Of a stretch of 64,000 nucleotides of DNA, positions 37,745 to 47,064 are shown piece after piece (within the stretch, counting starts at the first letter, position 1; the number at the start of each line of letters is the position of its first letter). The notes beneath the pieces were generated by a model. That model saw only the letters and a program-made list of their open reading frames with translations, had not been told where the DNA came from and made no database searches. Position numbers and translations under genes: made by a program. Source of the DNA: Paraburkholderia sp. DHOC27 (GTDB lineage Bacteria; Pseudomonadota; Gammaproteobacteria; Burkholderiales; Burkholderiaceae); assembly GCF_003429005.1 (NCBI RefSeq), contig NZ_QVQV01000007.1, positions 372,001 to 436,000 on the forward strand, written 5' to 3'.

Positions 37745-37838
37745 TGGCGGAGACGGAGGGATTCGAACCCTCGATCCAGGTTTTGGCCCAGATGCTCCCT
37801 TAGCAGGGGAGTGCCTTCGACCTCTCGGCCACGTCTCC
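37745..37838 (-). tRNA. tRNA-Ser (GCT)
   Basis: A 94-nt class II tRNA with CCA: acceptor GGAGACG/CGTCTCC, anticodon arm CTCCCCTGCTAAGGGAG giving GCT, a long variable arm and T-arm GGGTTCGAATCCC. It lies downstream of lysC on the same strand. Confidence 0.97.
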
Positions 37839-38002
37839 CAAACTTTCGGTCGCGCAGGGAGTCAGCGCGACGAAGCCAAGATAATAGCGGGCCGGGCTGC
37901 GAAGGTCAATCTCTTGCGAACATTTTTTGTGCCAGATTGGTCAACGATCAGTCGACCATTAGCCAATCCCGGCGCATACCGTTCGCGAAGCCGCAGCGGG
38001 TG

Positions 38003-39253
38003 TTACGCCTGATCGAGTTCGAACGCCTTGTGAAGCGCACGCACGGCGAGTTCCATATACTTCTCGTCGATCAACACCGAAATCTTGATCTCCGAAGTGG
38101 AGATCATCTGGATGTTGATGCCCTCTTCCGACAGCGTGCGGAACATCGTGCTTGCGATGCCGACGTGCGAGCGCATGCCCACGCCCACCACCGATACCTT
38201 CGACACCTTCGGATCGCCCAGCACCTGCTCGGCCTTCACGTGATCCTTCACCTGACCCGTGAGAATGTCCATGGCGCGCTGATAGTCGCCGCGACCCACC
38301 GTGAACGTGAACGCCGTTTTACCTTCGACGCTCTGGTTCTGGATGATCATGTCGACGTCGATATTCGCGTCGGCCACCGGTCCGAGGATCTGGTAGGCGA
38401 TGCCCGGCTTGTCGGGTACACCCATCACGGCGATACGTGCTTCGTCGCGCTGAAACGCGATGCCCGAGATGACTGCTTTTTCCATGGTCTCGTCTTCTTC
38501 AAAAGTAATCAGGGTGCCCGAGGTCATTTCGGCTTCGAGCGGAATGAGCGGATCGGTCAGGCTGGAGAGCACGCGCGTCTTCACCTGATATTTGCCGGCG
38601 AATTCCACCGAGCGGATCTGCAGCACCTTCGAACCCAGGCTGGCCATTTCCAGCATTTCTTCGAACGTCACACGGTCCAGACGCCGTGCGCCATCGACCA
38701 CGCGCGGATCGGTGGTGTAGACGCCGTCTACGTCCGTGTAGATCAGGCACTCGTCGGCCTTCAAGGCCGCCGCGACCGCAACCGCCGAGGTGTCCGAACC
38801 GCCGCGCCCGAGCGTGGTGATATGGCCTTCCGGATCGATGCCCTGGAAGCCCGTGATGACCACGACCTTGCCCGCATCCAGGTCGCGCAGCACGCGCTCG
38901 CCGTCGATCTCGCTGATGCGCGCCTTGGTGAACGCGCTATCCGTTTTGACCGGCACTTGCCAGCCGGCGTAGCTGACCGCGTCGACGCCCGCTTCCTGCA
39001 GCGCGATGGCGAGCAGGCCCGAGCTGACCTGTTCGCCGGTGGCGGCAATCATGTCGAGTTCGCGCGGACTCGGCTGAGCCGCGATGTCTTTCGCGAGGCC
39101 CAGCAAGCGGTTCGTTTCGCCGGACATCGCCGAGGGCACCACGACCATCTTGTGGCCAGCCTTGTGCCATTTCGCGACGCGCTTCGCGACGTTCTTGATG
39201 CGCTCGACCGAGCCCATCGAAGTACCGCCGTATTTATGTACGATGAGTGCCAT
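38003..39253 (-). CDS. lysC: Aspartate kinase
   Basis: A 416-residue monofunctional aspartokinase that phosphorylates L-aspartate at the head of lysine, threonine and methionine synthesis. MALIVHKYGGTSMGSVERI carries the KYGGTS motif (7-12). SAMSGETNRL, TLGRGGSDTSAVAVAAAL and YTDVDGVYTTDPR complete the kinase domain. Two C-terminal ACT domains follow (from about 265), which bind feedback inhibitors. The start is set by the family opening; the 21 upstream codons are not homologous. Confidence 0.96.
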   Translation of the reverse strand: MALIVHKYGGTSMGSVERIKNVAKRVAKWHKAGHKMVVVPSAMSGETNRLLGLAKDIAAQPSPRELDMIAATGEQVSSGLLAIALQEAGVDAVSYAGWQVPVKTDSAFTKARISEIDGERVLRDLDAGKVVVITGFQGIDPEGHITTLGRGGSDTSAVAVAAALKADECLIYTDVDGVYTTDPRVVDGARRLDRVTFEEMLEMASLGSKVLQIRSVEFAGKYQVKTRVLSSLTDPLIPLEAEMTSGTLITFEEDETMEKAVISGIAFQRDEARIAVMGVPDKPGIAYQILGPVADANIDVDMIIQNQSVEGKTAFTFTVGRGDYQRAMDILTGQVKDHVKAEQVLGDPKVSKVSVVGVGMRSHVGIASTMFRTLSEEGINIQMISTSEIKISVLIDEKYMELAVRALHKAFELDQA

Positions 39254-39708
39254 TGTCGTTCTGAACTGGAGTAGTAGCCGCGCTGGCGCGCTGGAGACGA
39301 CCGCACAAAAGCACAAAAGCGCAACGTTTCAGGAACGACGGCAAAGTGTGGCGGTGTAGATACAGCGCACGTGCAACACGCGCGGATTTGCCCGCGAGGG
39401 ATCGCTGGGTTGCCAGGTCTTGCGGTTGCCAGGCATTGACCGGGAAAGAAGCAGAAAACACCCGGAAAAGAGCGATGGCGACGTCAAAAGCGGCTTGGGC
39501 AAACAAGTTAACGTACCTGATCGAGCGCAAAAAGACAAGCCGCAATGCACGTCGGGACGCCGGCAAAGGCTTGACCACAAAGGATTTGCGCCGGTTTAGG
39601 GAAATCCGGAAGCGGCACGATATGCAGCTTGCACGCGCTACGTTTCCCGTCCGACCGGTCAGTCAGTGAACTATTTAGTGAGTTCTTCGGTGTGTCTTTT
39701 AGCGGCTG
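39254..39708. other. lysC-tilS gap with one doubtful small frame
   Basis: About 450 bp upstream of lysC and downstream of tilS. It must contain the lysC promoter. A plus-strand frame at 39475-39669 (64 residues, starting MATSKAAWANKL, Lys/Arg-rich and helical-looking) is antisense to any tilS-lysC read-through, and its ribosome-binding site (GGAAAAG) is weak. I do not annotate it as a gene. Confidence 0.4.
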
Positions 39709-39736
39709 TTTTAGTGCGTCCGTTTTAGTGCGTCCG
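39709..39736. repeat. Two perfect copies of a 14-bp tandem repeat abutting the tilS stop
   Basis: TTTTAGTGCGTCCG occurs at 39709-39722 and 39723-39736, immediately next to the tilS stop codon (complement at 39737-39739). A degenerate third unit (TTTTAGCGGCTG) precedes them. Confidence 0.9.
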
Positions 39737-41191
39737 TTACGCGATGGTGAGGTCCTCGCGCCATTCGATCCGCAGGTACCGTTCGGCAGCAGTCGCTGTC
39801 GTGCCGCTCGTAGATGACGCAGGCTCCCACGCCCCGCGGTTCACGCCGAGCAGCGGCACGAACAACAGCGTGTCGCCCACGAACAGCAGCGGCACGTCGC
39901 GTTTCCATGCGGGCACGCGCTGTTCCTGAAACAGATTCTTCAGCGTGCGGCCAGGTCCCTGCGCGCTGACGCGCATGCGCTCGCCACCGCTGCGTGAACG
40001 CGCGATCAGCGGTGCAGCCGCTAGCACCGAAGCCGGCAACGCGAACGGATCGTCCGCCGTGGCATCCACGAACACGAACGTGCCGCGCCATTGCGGCAAA
40101 CGCCAGATGGATTCGCCCTGCCACTTCATCTGACTGACGGGCCTCGGCGCCAATGCGGTCTCGTCCGCCGCTTCGGTGCTGTCGCCCGCCTCCCAATAGA
40201 TCTGCCCGTCATAGCTGCGCAATGCATGCCCCGCGTGATCGACCCGCAGGTTGTGCGCCGCGCCGACTTCGCGCAGTTGTCGCAAGGCATCGCTCAGGCG
40301 CGCGGTCGATGCCGCCGGCAACCCTCGCAAACGCATCCAGTACCGCAGCAGATTCAGTGCGCGCTCATCGTCGAATGCAAGCAGCACGTCGTGCGCGAGT
40401 GCCGCGCCGTCCTCGCGCGCGGCGGCATCCAGGTCGATCCGCGCCAACGCGTCCAGCAAACGTTGCGCCGAAGCCGCGTGCGCTGCCGTGCGCGCCAATG
40501 CGTCGCGAAAGCCTGGAAACGTCACCCCGAGCGCGGGCAGCACATCGTGACGCAGCGCGTTGCGGGCATAGCGCGTGTCCGCATTCGATTCGTCCTCAAT
40601 CCACGACAGCCCGCGCGCCTGCGCAACCTGCACCAGTTGCGCGCGCAACAAATGCAGAAACGGCCGCACACGCGTGACGCTGGCACCTGACGGCAGATGT
40701 TCCGGTGCCATTGCGGCAAGCCCCGGCAGACCCGCGCCACGCAGCAATTGCAGCAAGACAGTCTCCGCCTGATCGTCGGCATGTTGCGCGAGCCACAGCG
40801 TGGCGACGCCGTGCTGCGCGCACAGCGCATCGAGCGCGCGATACCGCGCGTCGCGCGCGGCGGCTTCGATACTCACGCCCGCATCCCGCGGCACCTCGAC
40901 GCGTTGCGCAGCAAACGCGATGCCCCGCTCCCGCGCAAAGTTCTCGCAATGCGCGAGCCATTGATCGGCGTGCGGACTGAGCCCGTGGTGAACATGCAAG
41001 GCGAGGCAACGCGCGGGGCCCGCAACGCGCACCGCCGCATCGAGCAGCACGGCCGAATCCACGCCGCCACTGAAGGCCACCGCGACGCGCGTCTGCGAGC
41101 CCGCGTCCAGGCCTGTTGTCGAAGCAGAAAACACAGCGCCGACCGCCTCGAGAACGAGGCGGTCGGCGTGAATGTCGGAGAGTTGGGTCAC
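39737..41191 (-). CDS. tilS: tRNA(Ile)-lysidine synthetase
   Basis: A 484-residue enzyme that converts the wobble cytidine of the CAU-anticodon tRNA-Ile to lysidine. The PP-loop ATP-binding motif is SGGVDSAVLLDA (41-52). HVHHGLSPHADQWLAHCENFARERGI and HADDQAETVLLQLLRGAGLPGLAAM are typical TilS signatures. The C-terminal domain (about 380-484) with GERMRVSAQGPGRTLKNLFQEQRVPAWKRD is the tRNA-binding TilS_C region. It is downstream of accA by 52 bp. Confidence 0.96.
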   Translation of the reverse strand: MTQLSDIHADRLVLEAVGAVFSASTTGLDAGSQTRVAVAFSGGVDSAVLLDAAVRVAGPARCLALHVHHGLSPHADQWLAHCENFARERGIAFAAQRVEVPRDAGVSIEAAARDARYRALDALCAQHGVATLWLAQHADDQAETVLLQLLRGAGLPGLAAMAPEHLPSGASVTRVRPFLHLLRAQLVQVAQARGLSWIEDESNADTRYARNALRHDVLPALGVTFPGFRDALARTAAHAASAQRLLDALARIDLDAAAREDGAALAHDVLLAFDDERALNLLRYWMRLRGLPAASTARLSDALRQLREVGAAHNLRVDHAGHALRSYDGQIYWEAGDSTEAADETALAPRPVSQMKWQGESIWRLPQWRGTFVFVDATADDPFALPASVLAAAPLIARSRSGGERMRVSAQGPGRTLKNLFQEQRVPAWKRDVPLLFVGDTLLFVPLLGVNRGAWEPASSTSGTTATAAERYLRIEWREDLTIA

Positions 41192-41243
41192 GGCTGTGAG
41201 GCCTGACGCGCGAGGCGCCGTGCCATGAGGAGCCGGCGCCGGC

Positions 41244-42215
41244 TTATGCGCCCGGCGTCGTTTCCTTGAATTTGCCGTACGCCATCAGCCGTTCGAAACG
41301 GCGCTCGCGCAGGTCGGGGATGCTCATGCCCTGGAACTGACGCAGCGAGTCCGCCAGCGCACGGCGCAGCAGCGCAGCCATGCCCTTCGGATCGCGATGC
41401 GCGCCGCCCAGCGGTTCGTTGACGATCTTGTCGATCAGGCCCAGCGCTTTCAGGCGATGCGCAGTGAGGCCCAGCGCTTCCGCTGCTTCAGGCGCTTTTG
41501 CCGCGCTCTTCCACAGAATCGACGCGCAGCCTTCCGGCGAGATCACCGAGTAGGTCGAGAACTGCAGCATCAACACGCTATCGCCAACGGCGATGGCCAG
41601 TGCGCCGCCCGAACCACCCTCGCCGATGATGGTCGAGATGATCGGTGTCTTCAGTTCGGCCATCACGTACAGGTTACGGCCAATGGCTTCCGACTGGCCG
41701 CGCTCTTCCGCACCGATGCCCGGATACGCACCCGGCGTGTCGATGAAGGTGAAGATGGGCAAACCGAACTTCTCGGCCGTACGCATCAGACGCTCGGCCT
41801 TGCGATAGCCTTCCGGACGCGGCATGCCGAAGTTACGCAGCGAGCGCTCCTTCGTATCGCGACCCTTCTGATGGCCGATCACCATGCACGACTGACCGTT
41901 GAAACGCGCGAACCCGCCGACGATAGCCAGGTCGTCTGCGAAGGCGCGGTCGCCATGCAGCTCATGGAAATCGGTGAACAGTTCGCTCACGTAGTCGAAC
42001 GTGTAGGGACGTTGCGGATGACGAGCAATTTGCGAAACCTGCCACGGTGTCAGGTTCGCGTAGAGATCTTTGGTGAGCTGTTGACTCTTCTTGGACAGCC
42101 GCTCGATTTCTTCCGAAATATCGACGGCCGAATCGTCCTGCACGAAGCGCAATTCTTCGATCTTCGCTTCGAGCTCAGCGATCGGCTGCTCGAAATCCAG
42201 AAAGGTGGTCTTCAT
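41244..42215 (-). CDS. accA: Acetyl-CoA carboxylase carboxyltransferase subunit alpha
   Basis: A 323-residue alpha subunit of the carboxyltransferase that makes malonyl-CoA with AccD. MKTTFLDFEQPIAELEAKIEELRF is the usual coiled N terminus. HGDRAFADDLAIVGGFARF, FIDTPGAYPGIGAEERGQSEAI and GEGGSGGALAIAVGD form the crotonase-fold active site. The stop is 52 bp from tilS, so accA-tilS are probably one unit. The glycosylase gene about 245 bp upstream may also read into it. Confidence 0.97.
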   Translation of the reverse strand: MKTTFLDFEQPIAELEAKIEELRFVQDDSAVDISEEIERLSKKSQQLTKDLYANLTPWQVSQIARHPQRPYTFDYVSELFTDFHELHGDRAFADDLAIVGGFARFNGQSCMVIGHQKGRDTKERSLRNFGMPRPEGYRKAERLMRTAEKFGLPIFTFIDTPGAYPGIGAEERGQSEAIGRNLYVMAELKTPIISTIIGEGGSGGALAIAVGDSVLMLQFSTYSVISPEGCASILWKSAAKAPEAAEALGLTAHRLKALGLIDKIVNEPLGGAHRDPKGMAALLRRALADSLRQFQGMSIPDLRERRFERLMAYGKFKETTPGA

Positions 42216-42460
42216 TGGTTTTAATCCTTGGACTTACCGGCAGCGCGTATTCTAACCGCGACCGCCCCTGTCAAAACTACCTCGAAACTATCGAATCAGC
42301 CAAATTGATAGTTTCATATCAGCGTCCCGCCTGTTGCGGACAAAGCGCCGCGCCGTCTGGGCTTGCGAATGCGACCCCTTCAGGTTGATGCTCGTTCACC
42401 GGACACGCAAGATTTACTCGGGGTTCGAGCGGAGGCCCAGACTGGATCCGCCCGCTTCGT

Positions 42461-43630
42461 TCAGTAATCGACCGGCAGCGGGTCGAGACTACGCCACATA
42501 TACCACGTGGCCACCGTGCGCCACGGTTCCCAGTTCGCCGCGACCTCGCGCGCCTCGCTGCGCGTGACCGGCTCGCCGCTGAAATAGTTGACGCTGATCG
42601 CGCGGATCAGGCCGAGATCGTCGAGCGGCAACACATCTGGACGCGACAGATTGAAGATGAGGAACATCTCGGCAGTCCAGCGGCCTATACCGCGAATCTG
42701 CGTGAGTTCGGCAATCACCGCCTCGTCGTCCATCGAGGTCCACTTGCCCACGTGCAACGCACCCGAAACGAAGTGGCCGGCGAGATCGAGAATGTATTCG
42801 GCCTTGCGTCGGGACAAACCGCACGCCATCAGCTTGTCTTGCCCAAGCTTCATGAACTGCTGCGGCACGAGCTTCGGACACGCGTTTTCCACGCGCTCCC
42901 ACGCCGCTTGCGCCGACGCCACGGAAACCTGCTGGCCCACCACGGAACGTGCCAGCGTGACGAACGGATCGCCGCGGCTCATCAAATGCACGGGACCGAA
43001 TTTTGGAATCAGCTTCTTGAGAATGCGGTCGCGCTTGACGAGGTCGGCACAGGCCTTGTCCCAATACGCGGGGCGTGTGACTTCAGGCGTGAGACCGCCC
43101 ACCTGGACCGGCACGGCGACATTGGTGTCATCGACCAGCACACGCGATTTGCGCACCACTTCGCCTTCATGCAGCGTGTCGCGCGCGAGTTCCTGGACAT
43201 CGTCCTTCAACGCCACGGGCAATGCGCCATTGGACCCGTTGATGCCAATGGCAACGTTAGTGCCATTCACCGCACCATGCGCGGCCTTCGCCGTTTTCGC
43301 GCCCTTCACTTCCCTGGCGGCTTTTACGCTGACGCCTGCTGTGCTGCCCGCCGTACTACCGTTACTGCGCGTGTCGTCATGGAGTTTGCCGCGCGCAGGA
43401 CGCACAGCCTTTGCGAGCCGGGTCACTTTCTTCGAGGCAGGCGCATGCGCACCGGCGCCGTTGAGCGCACGTTTCACCGTCGACTTGCCCGCCGCCGCGC
43501 CGGTCTTGCCCGCACCGTCCGACGACGCCTTCGCCGTGCTGCCGCTGCGTGCGCGCGTGGATTTCACTGCGGCTGCCGCGCTCGTTTTAGACGCGGCTCG
43601 TTTAGCCGGCGCCTTCGTGGCCGTTGCCAT
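42461..43630 (-). CDS. DNA-3-methyladenine glycosylase (AlkA-like) with histone H1-like N-terminal tail
   Basis: 389 residues. The C-terminal 200 are an HhH-GPD DNA glycosylase: QQVSVASAQAAWERV (233-247), KLMACGLSRRKAEYILDLA (266-284), helix-hairpin-helix LTQIRGIGRWTAEMFLIF (309-326) and the catalytic aspartate in LPLDDLG (334-340). It should excise alkylated bases in base-excision repair. The first about 180 residues are unusual: low-complexity Ala/Lys/Ser/Thr/Gly, with ATKAPAKRAASKTSAAAAVK resembling bacterial histone H1-like proteins. There are no long membrane segments. It is 47 bp downstream of cysS, with which it may be co-transcribed. Confidence 0.88.
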   Translation of the reverse strand: MATATKAPAKRAASKTSAAAAVKSTRARSGSTAKASSDGAGKTGAAAGKSTVKRALNGAGAHAPASKKVTRLAKAVRPARGKLHDDTRSNGSTAGSTAGVSVKAAREVKGAKTAKAAHGAVNGTNVAIGINGSNGALPVALKDDVQELARDTLHEGEVVRKSRVLVDDTNVAVPVQVGGLTPEVTRPAYWDKACADLVKRDRILKKLIPKFGPVHLMSRGDPFVTLARSVVGQQVSVASAQAAWERVENACPKLVPQQFMKLGQDKLMACGLSRRKAEYILDLAGHFVSGALHVGKWTSMDDEAVIAELTQIRGIGRWTAEMFLIFNLSRPDVLPLDDLGLIRAISVNYFSGEPVTRSEAREVAANWEPWRTVATWYMWRSLDPLPVDY

Positions 43631-43677
43631 CCTGCCTCCTGCCTGGCGAATCGATCAAAGGGAAGTACGAGGTGCGC

Positions 43678-45075
43678 TCACACGCGCCGCCACTCGGTCA
43701 ACCCGCCGGGTTTGTCTTCAAGTGCAACGCCGGCCTCGAGCAACGCTGCCCGGATCCGGTCTGCTGCCGCATAGTCCTTTGCCTGCTTGGCCGCCGCCCG
43801 CGCTGCGATCTGCGCTTCTATCGCGGCAACGTCGAGCGCGCCTTCTTGTGCGCTGCCCGATGCCTGCTGCAGAAACACACGCGGCTCACGACCGAGCAGC
43901 CCGATGATGCGTGCCAGTGCGCGCAGTTGCCGGGCCAGCGCAGCATCGCGCGTGCGGTTCACTTCGCTTGCCAGTTCGAACAACACGGCCACTGCAACGG
44001 GCGTGTTGAAGTCGTCATTCATCGCCGCATGAAAACGTTGCGCGTGTGCTTCGTTCCAGTCAAGTGCGGCGTCATCCGGCGTCACATCTTTCAATGATGT
44101 GTACAAGCGCGTGAGTGCCCCGCGCGCGTCGTCGATGTGTGTGTCGCTATAGTTCAGCGGCGAACGGTAGTGGGCACGCGCAATGAAGAAGCGCACCACT
44201 TCAGCGTCATACTGCGCAAGCACTTCGCGGATCGTAAAGAAGTTGCCGAGTGACTTCGACATCTTCTCATTGTCGATCTGAACGTAGCCGTTGTGCATCC
44301 AGTAGTTGACGAACGTTTGACCTGTTGCACCTTCGCTTTGCGCGATTTCATTTTCGTGGTGCGGAAACTGCAGGTCCTGACCGCCGCCGTGAATGTCGAA
44401 ATGATCGCCGAGCAACGTGCAGCCCATTGCCGAGCATTCAATGTGCCAACCGGGACGACCGCGTCCGTATTTCGAATCCCAACCGGTATCCGCGGGCTCT
44501 TCAGGCTTCGCCTGTTTCCACAACACGAAGTCGAGCGGGTCCTGCTTGGCGTCGTTGGCCGCAACGCGTTCACCTGCGCGCAGATCTTCGAGCGACTTGC
44601 CCGACAGCTTGCCGTAGTCAGCAAATTTGCGCACGGCGTAGTTGACGTCGCCATCGCTCGCCTGGTACGCGTAGCCATTGGCTTCGAGTTTCTCGATCAT
44701 GCCGAGCATCTGCGGAATGTAGTCCGTGGCGCGCGGTTCGAAATCGGGCCGTTCGATGCCCAGCGCGTCCGCATCTTCATGCAGCGCGGTGATAAAGCGA
44801 TCGGTGAGCGACTTGATGGTCTCGCCGTTTTCGACTGCGCGGCGAATAATCTTGTCGTCGATATCGGTAATGTTGCGCACATAGGTCACGTTGTAGCCGA
44901 GCGTGCGCAGCCACCGCTGTGCGATATCGAACACGACCATCACGCGTGCATGACCAATGTGACAGTAGTCATACACCGTCATCCCGCAGACGTACATTCG
45001 TACGACGCCCGCCTGCAGCGGCACGAAATTTTGCTTTTCACGCGCGAGCGTGTTGTAGATGCGCAGTGATTCCAT
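43678..45075 (-). CDS. cysS: Cysteine--tRNA ligase
   Basis: A 465-residue class I synthetase charging tRNA-Cys. The ATG at 45075 gives MESLRIYNTLAREKQNF. Zinc/cysteine-binding Cys30 in MYVCGMTVYDYCHIGHARVM and HIGH at 39-42 are intact. HGGGQDLQFPHHENEIAQSEGATG holds the other zinc ligands. KMSKSLGNFFT is the second signature. Longer upstream frames are not homologous. It is divergent from the TPR protein gene. Confidence 0.97.
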   Translation of the reverse strand: MESLRIYNTLAREKQNFVPLQAGVVRMYVCGMTVYDYCHIGHARVMVVFDIAQRWLRTLGYNVTYVRNITDIDDKIIRRAVENGETIKSLTDRFITALHEDADALGIERPDFEPRATDYIPQMLGMIEKLEANGYAYQASDGDVNYAVRKFADYGKLSGKSLEDLRAGERVAANDAKQDPLDFVLWKQAKPEEPADTGWDSKYGRGRPGWHIECSAMGCTLLGDHFDIHGGGQDLQFPHHENEIAQSEGATGQTFVNYWMHNGYVQIDNEKMSKSLGNFFTIREVLAQYDAEVVRFFIARAHYRSPLNYSDTHIDDARGALTRLYTSLKDVTPDDAALDWNEAHAQRFHAAMNDDFNTPVAVAVLFELASEVNRTRDAALARQLRALARIIGLLGREPRVFLQQASGSAQEGALDVAAIEAQIAARAAAKQAKDYAAADRIRAALLEAGVALEDKPGGLTEWRRV

Positions 45076-45304
45076 AGAGACGGTGCGTGGGCCGAAAGAA
45101 ATCCGCAATGCAGTTTCGTGCGTGCTGAACCGATCTGGCAAACGGGACAGCACATACAGCAGCAAACCGGCGCACCTGGTGCGGCAGTCAGGCTGCGCTC
45201 AAAGCGGAGACGACCACGAGTGGCGAAAGAACAGTCTGAGGTTCGACGGAACGCGCAGACCTTTTGTTAGAATGGCTCGGAGTATAACATCCAGACCTGA
45301 GCCT

Positions 45305-46039
45305 ATGAAACCTTCCAGCGGCCGCGCGCGCAGCGCTGCGACCCTCGCCGCGACGGCCCTGTGCGGCTTCGCGGTCCTGCTCGTGCCCGGCACCCGTGCC
45401 TTCGCACAGGCACAGAAAGCGACCCCCGTGGTGTCCGGCCCCGCGGTGCGCGACGGCACGCCGGAGATCGACGCTGCCATCGCACAGAAGAACTGGAACG
45501 CTGCGCTCACGCAACTCGACGCACGCATTGCGGCGAATCCGCGCGACGCCCAGGCGCAGTTCAAGCGCGGCACGGTGCTCGCGCATCTGAATCGCGACGA
45601 CGAGGCCATCAGCGCCTTCGTCGCACTCACGCAAAGCTATCCGGAACTGCCCGAGCCGTATAACAACCTCGCTGCGCTGTACGCGAAGCACGGTCACTAT
45701 ACGGAAGCGCGCGAGGCACTCGAAACGGCCACCAAAGCCAATCCGAACTACGGCCTCGCCTACGAGAATCTGGGTGACCTGTATCTGCGGCTCGCCGCCT
45801 CGGCCTACCAGCGCGCGCAAACTCTGGGCCAGGCGAGCGGCACCTCGCAGCAACGCCTCGCCGACATCCAGAAGATCGTCTCGCCGCCCGCGAACGCTAC
45901 GCCGGTGAAGAAAGTGGCCGCGCCCGAAGAGGATTACACGCGTCGTGCCACGTCGAACATGACGCAGACGCCGAGCTTCAACTATGGCGGCCCGAACGGC
46001 TCACTCGCCATGCCTCCGTACATGGCACCGTCGCAATGA
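45305..46039 (+). CDS. Exported TPR-repeat protein
   Basis: About 244 residues from ATG 45305. Residues 1-38 form a signal peptide (basic start, hydrophobic core, then AFAQA). Two or three tetratricopeptide repeats follow: WNAALTQLDARIAANPRDAQAQFKRGTVL, DEAISAFVALTQSYPELPEPYNNLAALYAKHG and YTEAREALETATKANPNYGLAYENLGDLY (about 60-165). The C-terminal 60 residues are low complexity. TPR modules mediate protein contacts, so it is probably a periplasmic scaffold; no partner is evident. It is placed before the ppi genes, as in related genomes. Confidence 0.85.
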   Translation: MKPSSGRARSAATLAATALCGFAVLLVPGTRAFAQAQKATPVVSGPAVRDGTPEIDAAIAQKNWNAALTQLDARIAANPRDAQAQFKRGTVLAHLNRDDEAISAFVALTQSYPELPEPYNNLAALYAKHGHYTEAREALETATKANPNYGLAYENLGDLYLRLAASAYQRAQTLGQASGTSQQRLADIQKIVSPPANATPVKKVAAPEEDYTRRATSNMTQTPSFNYGGPNGSLAMPPYMAPSQ

Positions 46040-46180
46040 GCGCGTGAATGTTTCGTGTGAGCGTGCGTGACTGCGTGCCGCCTGGCTGTCACGCGTGGCG
46101 CTCTCACAGACGTGTCACGCACCAGTCAATGTCACCGGCACGCATCATCGCCAACGTTTTTTTCCACCCAGAGGATCTAC

Positions 46181-46762
46181 ATGAAATGGTTGATGTTGGC
46201 GCTCGGTAGCGCCGCCCTGATCGCGAACGCCCCCGCCTTTGCCCAGTCCGCGCCGCAGGCCGCGCACCCGTCGGTGCTCTTCAAGACCACGGACGGCGAC
46301 ATCCGCGTCGAGCTGTACCCCGAAAAGGCGCCGAAGACGGTGGCCAACTTCCTCGACTACGTGAAGGCAGGCCAGTACAGCGGCACGATTTTCCATCGCG
46401 TGATTCCGGGCTTCATGATCCAGGCCGGCGGCTACACGCAAAGCTTCGCGGAGAAGCCGACGCGCGCGCCGATTCCGCTCGAAAGCCGCAATGGCCTGAA
46501 GAACGTCACGGGCTCGATTGCGATGGCACGTACGAGCGATCCGGATTCGGCTACCGCGCAATTCTTCATCAACACCGCGGATAACGCAGGCCTCGACTAT
46601 CCGGGTCAGGACGGCAATGGTTATGCTGTGTTCGGCAAGGTGACCGCCGGCATGGACGTCGTGAAGAAGATCGAAGGCACGCCGACCACCACGCGCGGCC
46701 CGATGGCCGATGTGCCGCAAACGCCGATCGTGATCGAATCGGCTACGGTGGTCAGCAAGTAA
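46181..46762 (+). CDS. ppiA: Periplasmic peptidyl-prolyl cis-trans isomerase (cyclophilin A type)
   Basis: A 193-residue cyclophilin with a signal peptide (MKWLMLALGSAALIANAPAFA, cleavage near 21). Catalytic-core motifs: FKTTDGDIRVELYPEKAPKTVANF, IFHRVIPGFMIQAGG with the active-site arginine, GSIAMARTSDPDSATAQFFIN and YAVFGKVTAGMDVV. It catalyses proline isomerisation during folding of exported proteins. The upstream frame is not used; GAGGATC precedes the chosen ATG. A cytoplasmic paralogue follows about 300 bp downstream. Confidence 0.95.
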   Translation: MKWLMLALGSAALIANAPAFAQSAPQAAHPSVLFKTTDGDIRVELYPEKAPKTVANFLDYVKAGQYSGTIFHRVIPGFMIQAGGYTQSFAEKPTRAPIPLESRNGLKNVTGSIAMARTSDPDSATAQFFINTADNAGLDYPGQDGNGYAVFGKVTAGMDVVKKIEGTPTTTRGPMADVPQTPIVIESATVVSK

Positions 46763-47064
46763 CAGCACGCGGGTTTCATATAGAACTCGCGCAGGACTCG
46801 AGCAGCAGGCAGGTCCGAATCAGTACATGGCTCGTCGACACGCCATCTGCCCCGCCGGGTGCATGCCTGGCTCGCAGATGATGCGTCGAACGGCGAATCG
46901 AGCCACAGTCAGCACGACTGGCGATACGACCCATCGCCAGTCGTGCACAATCGAACGCCCGGGCGCGGTCTCACGCGCAAGATGGGATGCATGCACAATG
47001 TGCACACCAGCTCCATCGCGCGCGAGGCGCACCTTCCACCCATCGTCCAGAAAAGGATTCCATC
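46763..47064. other. ppiA-ppiB intergenic region with a 14-bp perfect inverted repeat
   Basis: No gene is supported. A perfect 14-bp inverted repeat (46912-46925 with 46933-46946, 7-base spacer) would form a very stable hairpin, but no T-run follows. It may be an operator or mRNA element between the two cyclophilin genes. Confidence 0.6.

Noticed and set aside
37477..37803. 108-codon plus-strand frame
   Set aside because: Runs through the tRNA-Ser gene and its terminator.
39475..39669. 64-codon Lys/Arg-rich plus-strand frame between tilS and lysC
   Set aside because: Start context is weak and there is no recognisable family; could be revisited if conserved.
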